From contig NZ_AULF01000006.1 in the NCBI RefSeq assembly GCF_000425145.1, forward strand, positions 173,368 through 237,367: a stretch of DNA of 64,000 bases. Reading direction: 5' to 3'. Of this stretch, positions 52,242 to 60,719 are shown piece after piece (the first letter of the stretch is position 1; every line of letters starts with the position of its first letter). This DNA is from Pedobacter glucosidilyticus DSM 23534. Lineage in GTDB: Bacteria > Bacteroidota > Bacteroidia > Sphingobacteriales > Sphingobacteriaceae. The translations under genes were made by a program, and so were the position numbers. Under the pieces are notes generated by a model, which ran no database searches, was not told where the DNA came from, and worked only from the letters and a program-made list of their open reading frames with translations.

Positions 52242-53359
52242 TTGCCTAAGTGTATTTTAAAAGTGGTGCCTCTATTAATCTCGCTATGTACAGTTATTTT
52301 TGCACCCATCTCTAAAACATGTGTGTGTACCAAATATAAACCTATTCCCTTTGCATCAGGATGGTTATGAAAGGTTTGATGAATTCTAAAAATCTTATCT
52401 TTTACTTTATCAGCATCAAACCCAATTCCATTATCCTGAATGATGATTTGTTTTATTTGATTTTCTACTTGCGTATAAATATTTATTTGCGGGTAACCAT
52501 CTGTTTTAGCATATTTTATAGCATTGGTAATAAGGTTTAAAAAAATGCTTTCTAAATAGGTTTTATTAAAATAAACGTTAGAAAAAGCCGAAAAATTTAT
52601 CAGAACTTTTGCATGTGCTTGATTTAATAAATGTTGTACTGAATCTAACACTTTGGATAAAACATCATCAAGCATAAGCGTTTCTTTACTAACAAAAAGA
52701 CCCTCTTTTGATTTTAAGTCTTCCACATAATTATCAAAAGTGGTTTTTAATTGATAGGTAGATGATTGTAAGATTTGAACAAATTGTTTGGTTTCATTAT
52801 CCGTAATTTTTTCTGTATCCAAAAGTTCAAACAAAGCAATTAAATTATTAATTGGTGAGCGTAAATCATGCGAAGTAGCTCTGGCAAAGTGCTTTAAATC
52901 ATGATTTGCTTTAGCAATCTCATTTAATAAAATATTTTTTTCTTCTTCTAATTTCTTTTTGGTAGTTACATTTTTTGCAATGGCGTAAATGTGGTTTTTA
53001 TCACTAGCTAAAATAGATGTCCAGGAAAGCCAAATTATTTTTCCGGTTTTGGTAATATACCTATTTTCAAAATTTAATAACCTTTGACCATCTTTTAGCT
53101 TATCTCTTTCTGTTTTAGTAATTAACTTATCATCCGAATGAATAAAGCTTTGTATAGGATGTTGTAATAACTCTTCTTCTGTAAACTCTAATAAGTTAGC
53201 CACAGCCGGATTTATTCTTTTGAAATAGCCATCAAAACCGGCAATACAAAGTAAATCTGGTGTGCAATTAAAAAAAGTTTCTAATTGAAGAAATTTCTCA
53301 AACTGCTTACGACTAATTTCAACAATACTTTCCTGTAACCGAGCATTTACATCGTCCAT
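52238..53359 (-). CDS. Cytosolic PAS-domain sensor histidine kinase
   Basis: A 373-residue soluble kinase. A PAS domain (about 25-135: LLCIAGFDGYFKRINPAVANLLEFTEEELLQ) leads by a short coiled coil to a HisKA domain with H164 in RATSHDLRSP, and an HATPase_c domain with NLITNAIKYA, QDNGIGFDAD and KGIGLYLVHTH. There is no membrane helix, so it senses an internal cue. No response regulator gene is beside it. Confidence 0.9.
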   Translation of the reverse strand: MDDVNARLQESIVEISRKQFEKFLQLETFFNCTPDLLCIAGFDGYFKRINPAVANLLEFTEEELLQHPIQSFIHSDDKLITKTERDKLKDGQRLLNFENRYITKTGKIIWLSWTSILASDKNHIYAIAKNVTTKKKLEEEKNILLNEIAKANHDLKHFARATSHDLRSPINNLIALFELLDTEKITDNETKQFVQILQSSTYQLKTTFDNYVEDLKSKEGLFVSKETLMLDDVLSKVLDSVQHLLNQAHAKVLINFSAFSNVYFNKTYLESIFLNLITNAIKYAKTDGYPQINIYTQVENQIKQIIIQDNGIGFDADKVKDKIFRIHQTFHNHPDAKGIGLYLVHTHVLEMGAKITVHSEINRGTTFKIHLGN

Positions 53360-53556
53360 TATTAAAAGTGTTAACTTAAATTTTAATAAATATAATTTAT
53401 AGCAGGTGTTTTAAGCAAAAATTTTTAAAAATTATCCTCAGTTACTTTTAAAAGTAGTGGTTTTTAAAAAAAATTTCATTTTAACTGTAACATTCCTCTC
53501 TAAGCCACAGTCTTAGAAATATAAAACTTAAAAATTAACCTTAAAAAAATTAAATC

Positions 53557-53991
53557 ATGAAAACTAAAAACTTTTTAACCGCAATTGTTTGTTTTGTTCT
53601 TTTGAGTGTATCAAGCACTGTAATGGCAGATGAGAAAAACATCGATAAAAAAAGCATGAGCTTTAGTATCGGAACTTATATCGAAGTATTAAAATCTGGC
53701 TATCATGCAGATTATGCTTCTATAATTGCTTATGACGCTAAATTTAACATCAATAGAAATGGCAATACGGTTACACATTATAAAGCAGATGAGTTAAAAT
53801 TTAACAATAATAAAAATAATGCTGCTACTCAAAATTGTAAGATTAGTTATAAAATAATTACTGCAAGTGATAATTATGCCCTAGTAACGGTAAGTATGCA
53901 CTATGAAAATTTTACCAGAGAAAACATTGTTAGCTTATCAAAAATTAAAGACTCTTGGAAAATTACAGAAGTAAATTCTGTATTCAAATAA
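53557..53991 (+). CDS. Secreted NTF2-like (lumazine-binding-like) protein
   Basis: A 144-residue exported protein (signal peptide to about 24, VMADEK). The mature part has the layout of SnoaL/NTF2-like proteins labelled putative lumazine-binding: an N-terminal helix pair (IGTYIEVLKSGYHADYASIIAYDAKF) and a curved sheet ending in YALVTVSMHYE and SWKITEVNSVFK. No catalytic residues can be named. It is a single-gene unit with a terminator. Confidence 0.75.
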   Translation: MKTKNFLTAIVCFVLLSVSSTVMADEKNIDKKSMSFSIGTYIEVLKSGYHADYASIIAYDAKFNINRNGNTVTHYKADELKFNNNKNNAATQNCKISYKIITASDNYALVTVSMHYENFTRENIVSLSKIKDSWKITEVNSVFK

Positions 53992-54016
53992 TAATAGTAA
54001 TAAAAAAGATGTGTGT

Positions 54017-54055
54017 AAATCCTAGGCTTACAAAAGAGTCTGGGATTTTTTGTTT
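54017..54055 (+). terminator. Intrinsic terminator after the NTF2-like gene
   Basis: AAATCCTA (54017-54024) pairs with TGGGATTT (54041-54048, one G-T pair), followed by a T-rich tail TTTGTTTTT. Confidence 0.75.
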
Positions 54056-54061
54056 TTATAA

Positions 54062-54218
54062 TACTTACATGATGATTATGAATACATTGCGATGGAAATA
54101 TCTCAAAAATACCATCTTGAAGAAACAGAAAATATGGCTAAAAAAGCTGGTTTTAAACCTGTTAAACACTTTTTGATGATAAAAAATGGTTTGTAGATAG
54201 TGTTTGGGAATGTATTTA
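54062..54218 (+). pseudogene. EgtD-like histidine N-methyltransferase, C-terminal remnant
   Basis: The frame from 54062 reads HDDYEYIAMEISQKYHLEET, ENMAKKAGFKPVKHF, then must shift by one base at the T run (54161-54166) to continue DDKKWFVDSVWECI and stop at 54218. This resembles the very C-terminus of EgtD/DUF2260 methyltransferases (EISQKY...A..AGF.....D.k.yFvDs). Only about 50 codons remain, with no start and a frameshift, and no egtB is near. Assigned from remembered family sequence. Confidence 0.55.
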
Positions 54219-54356
54219 AAATCATCATAAGTTAATGTTAAAATAATATTTAGCCTTTACATTTACATCAGTTTAGGTCCTGATACCTTCAGTATCACAA
54301 AATTTGTTTAGGTTTAAGAGTCGTTCATCCAGTTTAGAGCGACTCTTTTTTTTTAT
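54219..54356 (+). ncRNA. Two hairpins, possible small RNA, ending in a terminator
   Basis: After the EgtD remnant come TGATAC-CTTCA-GTATCA (about 54279-54295) and then a strong terminator: AAGAGTCG (54316-54323) with CGACTCTT (54340-54347) followed by nine T. No gene precedes it closely that needs a second terminator. No good promoter was found, so a small RNA is only one reading; the end of the lost egtD transcript is another. Confidence 0.35.
54316..54356 (+). terminator. Strong intrinsic terminator in the gap before the PAS protein
   Basis: An 8-bp perfect stem AAGAGTCG/CGACTCTT with a 16-base loop and a run of T directly behind it. It lies 80 bases before the next gene and insulates it from upstream transcription. 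Confidence 0.85.
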
Positions 54357-54435
54357 TATCCTTTAGCCTTAATAAGTTATAAGTAAAATAATTATTAGTA
54401 CCTTTTGCTATTCTTTTAAAAAGTTTGAAAACAGC

Positions 54436-56424
54436 ATGAATAGCCAAAAAAAAATAACACTATATTATTTTATCTTAGGTATTTCATGGATATATTTTAG
54501 TGATAGGGCACTAGATTATTTTTTTAAAGACCATGTTCTATGCGATAACAATTGGGCCAATACCATTAAAGGCTTATTGTTTGTTACCATAACCAGCTTA
54601 TTACTTTATAAACTTATCAACAAATATTTTGATAAGCTAAGCAAGTCTGAAAAGGATTATCGTAATATGTTTGATGCCAATCCTAACCCCATGTATATCT
54701 ACGACTTAAAAAGTTTAAGATTTATAGAGGTTAACAAAGCTGCAATAAAAAATTATGGTTATAGCAAACAAGAATTTTTATCAAAAACAGTTTTAGATAT
54801 AAGACCAGATACTGAAAAAGAAAGATTGTTAAGTGATATTTTATCATCTCCAAAAAGAATTTCATACGATGAGCCTTGGATACACATTTTAAAAAATGGC
54901 GAACAAATAAAGGTTAATGTACATGCGTATGAGATTAATTACAAAGGAAAATCAGCCCGTTTGGTTTTAGCTGTAGATATTACCGAGCAATTAAAAATCA
55001 AAGAGGAACTTAAACATCATCAGCAACAACTTGAAATCCAAAATAATAAGCTGTTACAAAGTTTAGAAGTAATAGAGTATAATAAGAATAAACTTTTTAA
55101 CACACAAAAGATAGCGCAAATTGCGGGCTGGGAGTTTAATTTAGAAACGGAACGCTTAGAACCCAGCACAGGGTTTTTTGAATTACTTAACATCCAAAAC
55201 TTAGAAAATGTTTCTCCGCTTAATATTTTAAAAAATAGTGTCATTAAAGAAGACCTAAATAAATTAGAGCACTTTTTACGCTCTTTTAAAATGGGCTTTA
55301 CCATTAATGAATGTACTTTAAGATTTAAAAAAGAAAACGAGTTAAGATATATTTTATTTGCTGGAACTTTAAAAGACCCTAAAAAGCAAAAATTTACAGT
55401 AGAAGGTTATATAAAAGATGTTAGCGAAATAACCCTTAAAGACCAACTTATCCATAAAACACTTGAACGTTTTGAGCAACTCGCATTATTAACCAATGAT
55501 GCTCTCTATGAATGGGACATTAAAAACGCCCGCATTAGATTAACAGGCAACATAAATTCTATTATGGGTTATGGTGTAAAAGAAGCTAATCACCCAGAGT
55601 CTTGGTGGGTAGAGCGTATGCACCCATCTGATTTTATTGAAAACGATACCATTTTTAGAGAAGCCGTAGAACAAAAGTATCAAACAATTAAAAGAAAGTA
55701 CAGGTTTAAGACTATTAATGGAGATTTTAAACTTATTTACGACCAATCAATTTTAAAATATAATTCAGCAGGTATTTTAGAAAAGGTTATAGGCTCTATA
55801 CAAGATATAGAAGAAATTACTTTTGTAAATAGAAAAAATAAACGCCTAGAAGAAATTGTACGCAAAGTAAAAAGCCTTATTGTTATTACAGATGTTGAAG
55901 GAAAAATAGAATGGGTAAATGCTGCATTTATAGAACTTACCGGATATCAAGAAAGTGAAATTTTAGGCAAAAGACCTTGGGATTTTATTCTCTATCCCGA
56001 AGAAAGTCAAGAAGCAGTAGATAAATTAAATAAGGCATTAAAAAATAAAGAATTCTTTAACGTTGAAGTAGCCAATTTTTCTAAAACAGGCAGAAAATAT
56101 TGGTTGCAAATAGATGGAGGACCAATTTTTGACGACCAAAATAATCATATTGGTTATATAGCTATTGAAAGTGAGATTACAGAAAGAAAAATTAGAGAAG
56201 CAAAAATTAAGGAGCAAAATGAAATTCTTAAAAAAACAGCTTGGTTTAATGCTCATCAAGTTAGAAAACCTTTAGCATCTGTTCTCGGTATTATAGAATT
56301 GCTACAATATGAAAACTCAGAGTCTGTAAATAAGCATCTTTTAAAATTGCTGGAAAAATGCAGTCAAGAATTAGACTTAGCTATTAAAAACGCCATACAT
56401 ATTACAGAATTTAAAGAAGATTAA
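54436..56424 (+). CDS. Multi-PAS membrane sensor with DHp helix but no ATPase domain
   Basis: A 662-residue membrane protein. Two helices (about 8-24 and 42-60) are followed by about four PAS/PAC domains (starts near 72, 215, 340 and 470; for example FDANPNPMYIYDLKSLRFIEVN and VITDVEGKIEWVNAAFIELTGYQ). The C-terminus has a HisKA-like helix pair with H607 in FNAHQVRKPLASVLG, then stops at residue 662. No HATPase_c domain follows, so it cannot autophosphorylate alone. It may be phosphorylated by another kinase or act as a dimerising sensor. It is not an obvious truncation: the stop is followed 11 bases later by the end of dapF. Confidence 0.85.
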   Translation: MNSQKKITLYYFILGISWIYFSDRALDYFFKDHVLCDNNWANTIKGLLFVTITSLLLYKLINKYFDKLSKSEKDYRNMFDANPNPMYIYDLKSLRFIEVNKAAIKNYGYSKQEFLSKTVLDIRPDTEKERLLSDILSSPKRISYDEPWIHILKNGEQIKVNVHAYEINYKGKSARLVLAVDITEQLKIKEELKHHQQQLEIQNNKLLQSLEVIEYNKNKLFNTQKIAQIAGWEFNLETERLEPSTGFFELLNIQNLENVSPLNILKNSVIKEDLNKLEHFLRSFKMGFTINECTLRFKKENELRYILFAGTLKDPKKQKFTVEGYIKDVSEITLKDQLIHKTLERFEQLALLTNDALYEWDIKNARIRLTGNINSIMGYGVKEANHPESWWVERMHPSDFIENDTIFREAVEQKYQTIKRKYRFKTINGDFKLIYDQSILKYNSAGILEKVIGSIQDIEEITFVNRKNKRLEEIVRKVKSLIVITDVEGKIEWVNAAFIELTGYQESEILGKRPWDFILYPEESQEAVDKLNKALKNKEFFNVEVANFSKTGRKYWLQIDGGPIFDDQNNHIGYIAIESEITERKIREAKIKEQNEILKKTAWFNAHQVRKPLASVLGIIELLQYENSESVNKHLLKLLEKCSQELDLAIKNAIHITEFKED

Positions 56425-56435
56425 ATTTGAGAGTA

Positions 56436-57224
56436 TCAAAGCTTTATTAAGCCTTTAAAAACTTGCTTTGCAGGGCCTTCTAAAAATATGTTACGATAAT
56501 GCACTCCATCATAATCAAATTTGATGGTTAAATCTCCACCTAATACTTTGATGGGTGTTGAGATATGGCCGCTTAAACCTTTGTGTTTAGCCATAGCTAA
56601 TGCAACAGCTGTAACACCAGTTCCACAAGCATAAGTTTCATCCTCCACACCTCTTTCATAAGTTCTTACAAACAAGTGGTCTTGTTTATCCTCAACAAAA
56701 TTTACATTAATGCCCTCTTTGTGGTAAGTTTCGTTGTAGCGGATGTTTCTACCTTCCTCAAAAACATTTTTTTTAGATATGTCTGATGTTTCTAAACGTA
56801 CAAAATGCGGAGATCCTGTGTTTATAACATAATCATCTCCATCCATTTTTATGACATCAACATCAATCATTTGTAAGCTTACCCAATCTCCTTCTTCTGA
56901 AATTTTTGCATAATGAGGCCCATCAACTGCCAAAAAATCAGTCTCTTGATTAATAATTTCTAAAAATTTAGCAAATGCAACAATGCATCTACCACCGTTA
57001 CCACACATACTACTTGGCTGGCCATCGGCATTATAATAAACCATCTCAAAATCATAACCCTCCTTTTCTTCAAGGAACATAATACCATCTGCACCAACAC
57101 CAAACCTTCTATCGCATATTTTAGCTAATAATGCCGGATGATGATGATTAAAGCCCATTTTTCTGTTATCTACCATAACAAAATCATTTCCGGCACCTTG
57201 GTATTTATAAAAATTTAATTCCAT
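56436..57224 (-). CDS. dapF: Diaminopimelate epimerase
   Basis: Interconverts LL- and meso-DAP for lysine and peptidoglycan. I start it at ATG 57224 (MELNFYKYQGAGNDFVMVDN), the conserved N-terminus; the in-frame ATG at 57266 would add 14 hydrophobic residues. The two catalytic cysteines are in MCGNGGRC and ACGTGVTAVA. About 262 residues, normal length. It is convergent with the PAS protein gene. Confidence 0.95.
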   Translation of the reverse strand: MELNFYKYQGAGNDFVMVDNRKMGFNHHHPALLAKICDRRFGVGADGIMFLEEKEGYDFEMVYYNADGQPSSMCGNGGRCIVAFAKFLEIINQETDFLAVDGPHYAKISEEGDWVSLQMIDVDVIKMDGDDYVINTGSPHFVRLETSDISKKNVFEEGRNIRYNETYHKEGINVNFVEDKQDHLFVRTYERGVEDETYACGTGVTAVALAMAKHKGLSGHISTPIKVLGGDLTIKFDYDGVHYRNIFLEGPAKQVFKGLIKL

Positions 57225-57413
57225 GATTACACAAACATCGGCAAATAATAAATGTTGTGCAAACAATAGCTCACAACCAAAATATTGTTAATTTTTATAA
57301 TTTATATTTAAAGTTTTAACATTTTTTAACATCAAAACAGATAACATATACTTGCAAGCTACGTCTTAATGGTATTATTTTTGGGATTAAGTTATAGACA
57401 AAAATTAGAAAGC

Positions 57414-58955
57414 ATGACAAACAATATGAAGAAAATTGGGATGAGCCTCCTTACAGCTTTTGTTGGCGGAGCAATTGCTGTAGGTGCTTATAAATTACTG
57501 GAAGATAAATCTTTCCAAGGCATGGGTCTTGATGATAGACAAAAAGTTTATTTCGCAAACAACCCAAGTTCAGAGATTATATCTTCAACCGGTGCATTAG
57601 ATTTTACACAAGCAGCGGCGGCTGTTTCACCAGGTGTGGTACACGTAAGAACTACTTATAACCGCTCGGCTTCATCAGGAGGTTACGCTGATCCGTTTGG
57701 AGATATGTTTGAAGATTTTTTTGGCAGAAGAAGTCGTCCACAGTCTAATACCCCAGCTATGGGTAAAGGTTCGGGCGTAATTGTTACCGGCGATGGTTAT
57801 ATCATGACCAATAACCACGTGGTAGAAGATGCAGACAAAATAGAAGTTATTTTAACAGATAAAAGAGTTTTACAAGCTAAAGTTATCGGTCGTGATAAAA
57901 ACACAGATTTAGCCCTTATAAAAATTGACGCTAATAATTTACCTATTGTTAAATTAGGTAACTCTGATGATGTAAGAGTAGGAGAATGGGTATTAGCCGT
58001 GGGTTATCCGCTTACACTAGAATCAACCGTAACAGCTGGTATTGTAAGTGCTAAAGCAAGATCAATTGGAATTTTAGCTCAAGATCAAATTAATCCTAGA
58101 GATTATGATCCAGAAAACCCTCCGGTTAATTCTTCAATAGAGTCATTTATCCAAACAGATGCAGTTATCAATAGAGGAAATAGCGGTGGCGCTTTGGTAA
58201 ATGCTAAAGGCGAACTTATTGGTATCAACTCTGCTATTGCATCACGTTCTGGGGTATATGAAGGTTATGGTTTCGCCATCCCAGTTAATTTAGCTAAAAA
58301 AGTAATGGACGACTTTATCAAATACGGTGAAGTTAAACGTGGCTTTATAGGTGTAACTTTCCAAGAGCTTAACGCTGATGTTGCTGAAAGTTTAAAAATT
58401 AAAGAAATAAATGGTTTATATGTATCATCTACTGTAGATGGTGGTGCAGCAGCCACTGCCGGTATTAAGAAAGGAGACATCATCAAGAAACTAAATGGAG
58501 ATAATGTTATCACTTCTTCTGAGTTGCAAGAAAAAATAGGTAGAATGCGCCCTGGAGATAAAGTACAATTAACTGTTTTAAGAGACGGAGATTTAAAAAC
58601 CTTTAATTTAACCCTTAAAGGTGCAGAAGCTAACAAATTAGCATCCAATAATTCATCGGTAGCTTCATCAGAAATTATGAACACTTTAGGTGCAACATTC
58701 TCGCCTTTAAAAGATGCTGATAAGAAAAAATACGGTGTAAGCTCTGGTGTTATTGTAAATAGTGTTGCCCCTGGTAAAGCTTTTGACATGTACGAGGTAC
58801 CAAAAGGAACCATTATTACTGGCATTAATGGTAGAGGCGTAAATAATACAGACCAAGTAAACGCTGCATTAAGCGCTACTAAAAACAATATGCTATCTAT
58901 CCAAGGTATTACCCCAGATGGCGGTCAGTTCCGCTTTACTTTCCCAGTAAAATAA
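57414..58955 (+). CDS. DegP/HtrA-family periplasmic serine protease
   Basis: Do-family protease and chaperone of the envelope. I start at ATG 57414 (MTNNMKKIGMSLLTAFVGG), since the upstream ATG 57369 adds 15 residues that do not fit an N-terminal membrane or signal segment. Catalytic triad: His in MTNNHVVEDA, Asp in DLALIKID, Ser in NRGNSGGALV. Two PDZ domains follow (about 300-390 and 415-510). It has 513 residues. It is single-gene, with a very strong terminator. Confidence 0.92.
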   Translation: MTNNMKKIGMSLLTAFVGGAIAVGAYKLLEDKSFQGMGLDDRQKVYFANNPSSEIISSTGALDFTQAAAAVSPGVVHVRTTYNRSASSGGYADPFGDMFEDFFGRRSRPQSNTPAMGKGSGVIVTGDGYIMTNNHVVEDADKIEVILTDKRVLQAKVIGRDKNTDLALIKIDANNLPIVKLGNSDDVRVGEWVLAVGYPLTLESTVTAGIVSAKARSIGILAQDQINPRDYDPENPPVNSSIESFIQTDAVINRGNSGGALVNAKGELIGINSAIASRSGVYEGYGFAIPVNLAKKVMDDFIKYGEVKRGFIGVTFQELNADVAESLKIKEINGLYVSSTVDGGAAATAGIKKGDIIKKLNGDNVITSSELQEKIGRMRPGDKVQLTVLRDGDLKTFNLTLKGAEANKLASNNSSVASSEIMNTLGATFSPLKDADKKKYGVSSGVIVNSVAPGKAFDMYEVPKGTIITGINGRGVNNTDQVNAALSATKNNMLSIQGITPDGGQFRFTFPVK

Positions 58956-58978
58956 TTTTTGATAACATATATTAATAA

Positions 58979-59018
58979 CAGCAAGTCCTGAAGAAATTCT
59001 TCAGGACTTGCTATTTTT
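58979..59018 (+). terminator. Strong intrinsic terminator after the DegP-type gene
   Basis: A perfect 16-bp stem (58980-58995 with 58997-59012, drawn as AGCAAGTCCTGAAGAA with its complement) and T run ATTTTTG. Its tail contains TATTTTTG (59012-59019), a -7 match that could serve pdeM, whose ATG follows 5 bases later. Confidence 0.92.
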
Positions 59019-59024
59019 GTACCT

Positions 59025-59672
59025 ATGCCAAACCATTTTTATAGTGTTAAAATCGCCAATGAAGATTTGATATTATTACCCGAGAAAGCGATTTTATTAC
59101 CAGAATATAAAACGCTATTACTTGCCGATGTGCACTTAGGTAAAGGTGGTCATTTTAGAAAATCGGGAATTCCAATACCCAAGCAATTAGCGCAAGAAGA
59201 TTTGGCAACTTTATCAGACTTGATAGATAAACATCAGCCAGAAACAATTATTTTTTTAGGCGATTTATTTCATAGCGATTTTAATCAGGATTGGGAATGG
59301 TTTCAGCTTTGGCGAGAGCTACATCCCAACATAAACTTAATTTTAGTAAAAGGAAATCATGATATTTTACCAGATACTTTATATAAACAACTTGATATTA
59401 CAGTAGTTAAAGAGTATAACCTAGGTTTTTTACTATTCTTACATGATTTACCTAAGGAAAAAACCAACAAATTTATACTTTATGGACATCTACACCCAGG
59501 AATCACCATTTCAGGTAAAGGAAAACAAAAAATAAGTCTACCTTGTTTCTATTTCAAGGAAAACGAGGGTATTTTGCCTGCATTTGGTAAGTTTACTGGA
59601 AGATATACTTTAAAAAAGAGCGAAGAAGCACAAATTTTTGCTATAGGAGGCTCAAAAATCTTTAAGGTATAA
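59025..59672 (+). CDS. pdeM: Ligase-associated DNA damage response endonuclease PdeM
   Basis: A 215-residue calcineurin-like metallophosphoesterase. Metal motifs: D and H in LLADVHLGKGGHFRKSG, GDLFHSD, GNHD in VKGNHDILPD and GHLHPGI near the end. The GGHFRKxGIPIP segment is typical of the PdeM group, which usually sits with a DNA ligase and helicase for DNA repair. Those partners are not here, so the repair role is by family only. Confidence 0.88.
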   Translation: MPNHFYSVKIANEDLILLPEKAILLPEYKTLLLADVHLGKGGHFRKSGIPIPKQLAQEDLATLSDLIDKHQPETIIFLGDLFHSDFNQDWEWFQLWRELHPNINLILVKGNHDILPDTLYKQLDITVVKEYNLGFLLFLHDLPKEKTNKFILYGHLHPGITISGKGKQKISLPCFYFKENEGILPAFGKFTGRYTLKKSEEAQIFAIGGSKIFKV

Positions 59673-59792
59673 AACAATATTTTTAGTACACACGTTTGCC
59701 TTTAACAATTTATCAAATATTTAACTGTTTAATTATGGATAATTTTAGTAAGACCTATTTTTAATGAATTATTTACATTGCTATAAATAAAA

Positions 59793-59853
59793 AAAATTAG
59801 AATGGTTCTAAATAAGTATTTGCATTTTAAATAGTCAAAACCATTTCTAATTT
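59793..59853. repeat. Long imperfect hairpin upstream of sdhC
   Basis: AAAATTAGAATGGTT (59793-59807) and AACCATTTCTAATTTT (59838-59853) pair over 15 bases with one bulge, with a 30-base loop. It lies just before the sdhC -7 element (59869-59876) and after the pdeM stop. It may terminate pdeM or bind a regulator. Confidence 0.5.
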
Positions 59854-59868
59854 TCAGCATTTAATAAA

Positions 59869-59876
59869 TACTTTTG
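59869..59876 (+). promoter_or_regulatory. -7 element of the sdhCAB promoter
   Basis: TACTTTTG fits TAnnTTTG. The start point near 59881 would give a leader of about 23 bases before ATG 59904 and rules out the earlier in-frame start at 59874. The -33 element is not a clean TTG. Confidence 0.5.
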
Positions 59877-59903
59877 CAAACAAAAAACCTTAAATACAAT
59901 ATA

Positions 59904-60671
59904 ATGAGCAATTTTTCTAAAACTTTTTCCTCAACCTTAGGGAAGAAACTGATCATGTGTTTAACCGGTTTATTTCTATGTTCTTTCCTCATTATCCACT
60001 TAATTGGAAATTTTCAATTATTTAAAGACGATGCCGGATTAGCATTTAATGAATACGCTTATTTCATGACAAATTTCGCCCCGATAAAGGTTGTATCGTA
60101 CTTACTTTATCTTTCTATTTTGGTACACACCATTTGGGCCATCATTTTAACACAAAAAAACAAAGCTGCTCGTCCTGTTCCTTATGCAAAAAAAGCTGGT
60201 AATGGCAGTATATGGTCATCTAGAAACATGGGTATTTTGGGTACAATGATTTTTATTTTCATAGTGGTGCACATGAGTAATTTCTGGTATAATTACCACT
60301 GGGGTACTACACCTTATATAGAGTACCGTACAGACTTAAACACAGGCATTACACAAGTTAAAGAGCTTACTGAAGCTGAGTTTACTGGCCATGTATCTTA
60401 CGTAGAAGATGGTGTTCAAATTATTAAAGCGAAAGATTTATACAAAGCAGTTGCTTTTTCGTTCCAACAGCTTTGGATAGTGGCATTATATATTGTTGCT
60501 ATGGCGGCACTTGCTTTCCACTTATTACATGGTTTCCAAAGTGCTTTCCAAACATTAGGGTGGAACCACAGTAAATATAGACCATTGATAAACTTTCTTG
60601 GTGTTTGGGTGTTTTCAGTATTAGTCCCAATAGGGTTTGCTGCAATGCCTTTGTATTTCTTTTTTAAATAA
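59904..60671 (+). CDS. sdhC: Succinate dehydrogenase / fumarate reductase cytochrome b subunit
   Basis: Membrane anchor of complex II, single-subunit type B (five helices, two hemes, no SdhD), as in Bacteroidota. About 255 residues from ATG 59904 (MSNFSKTFSSTLGKKLIM). Heme-ligand histidines lie in the helices: LIIHLIGNF, VHTIW, IVVHMSNFW and LLHGFQSAF. It passes electrons from SdhB to menaquinone. It is followed by sdhA after 48 bases. Confidence 0.93.
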   Translation: MSNFSKTFSSTLGKKLIMCLTGLFLCSFLIIHLIGNFQLFKDDAGLAFNEYAYFMTNFAPIKVVSYLLYLSILVHTIWAIILTQKNKAARPVPYAKKAGNGSIWSSRNMGILGTMIFIFIVVHMSNFWYNYHWGTTPYIEYRTDLNTGITQVKELTEAEFTGHVSYVEDGVQIIKAKDLYKAVAFSFQQLWIVALYIVAMAALAFHLLHGFQSAFQTLGWNHSKYRPLINFLGVWVFSVLVPIGFAAMPLYFFFK

Positions 60672-60719
60672 GTAGATAACACAGGAATACATACATATTC
60701 CTGAAAAAAATAGATAAAG

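Noticed and set aside
57225..57266. An upstream dapF start adding 14 residues (MFAQHLLFADVCVI).
   Set aside because: The family starts at the M-x-L/N-F-Y/K-K-Y-Q/H-G-A-G-N-D-F block, and the added hydrophobic residues do not belong to a cytosolic enzyme.
58265..58888. A 207-codon open frame on the minus strand inside the DegP-type protease gene.
   Set aside because: It is the shadow of a well-supported serine protease with catalytic and PDZ motifs; the antisense product has no recognisable features.
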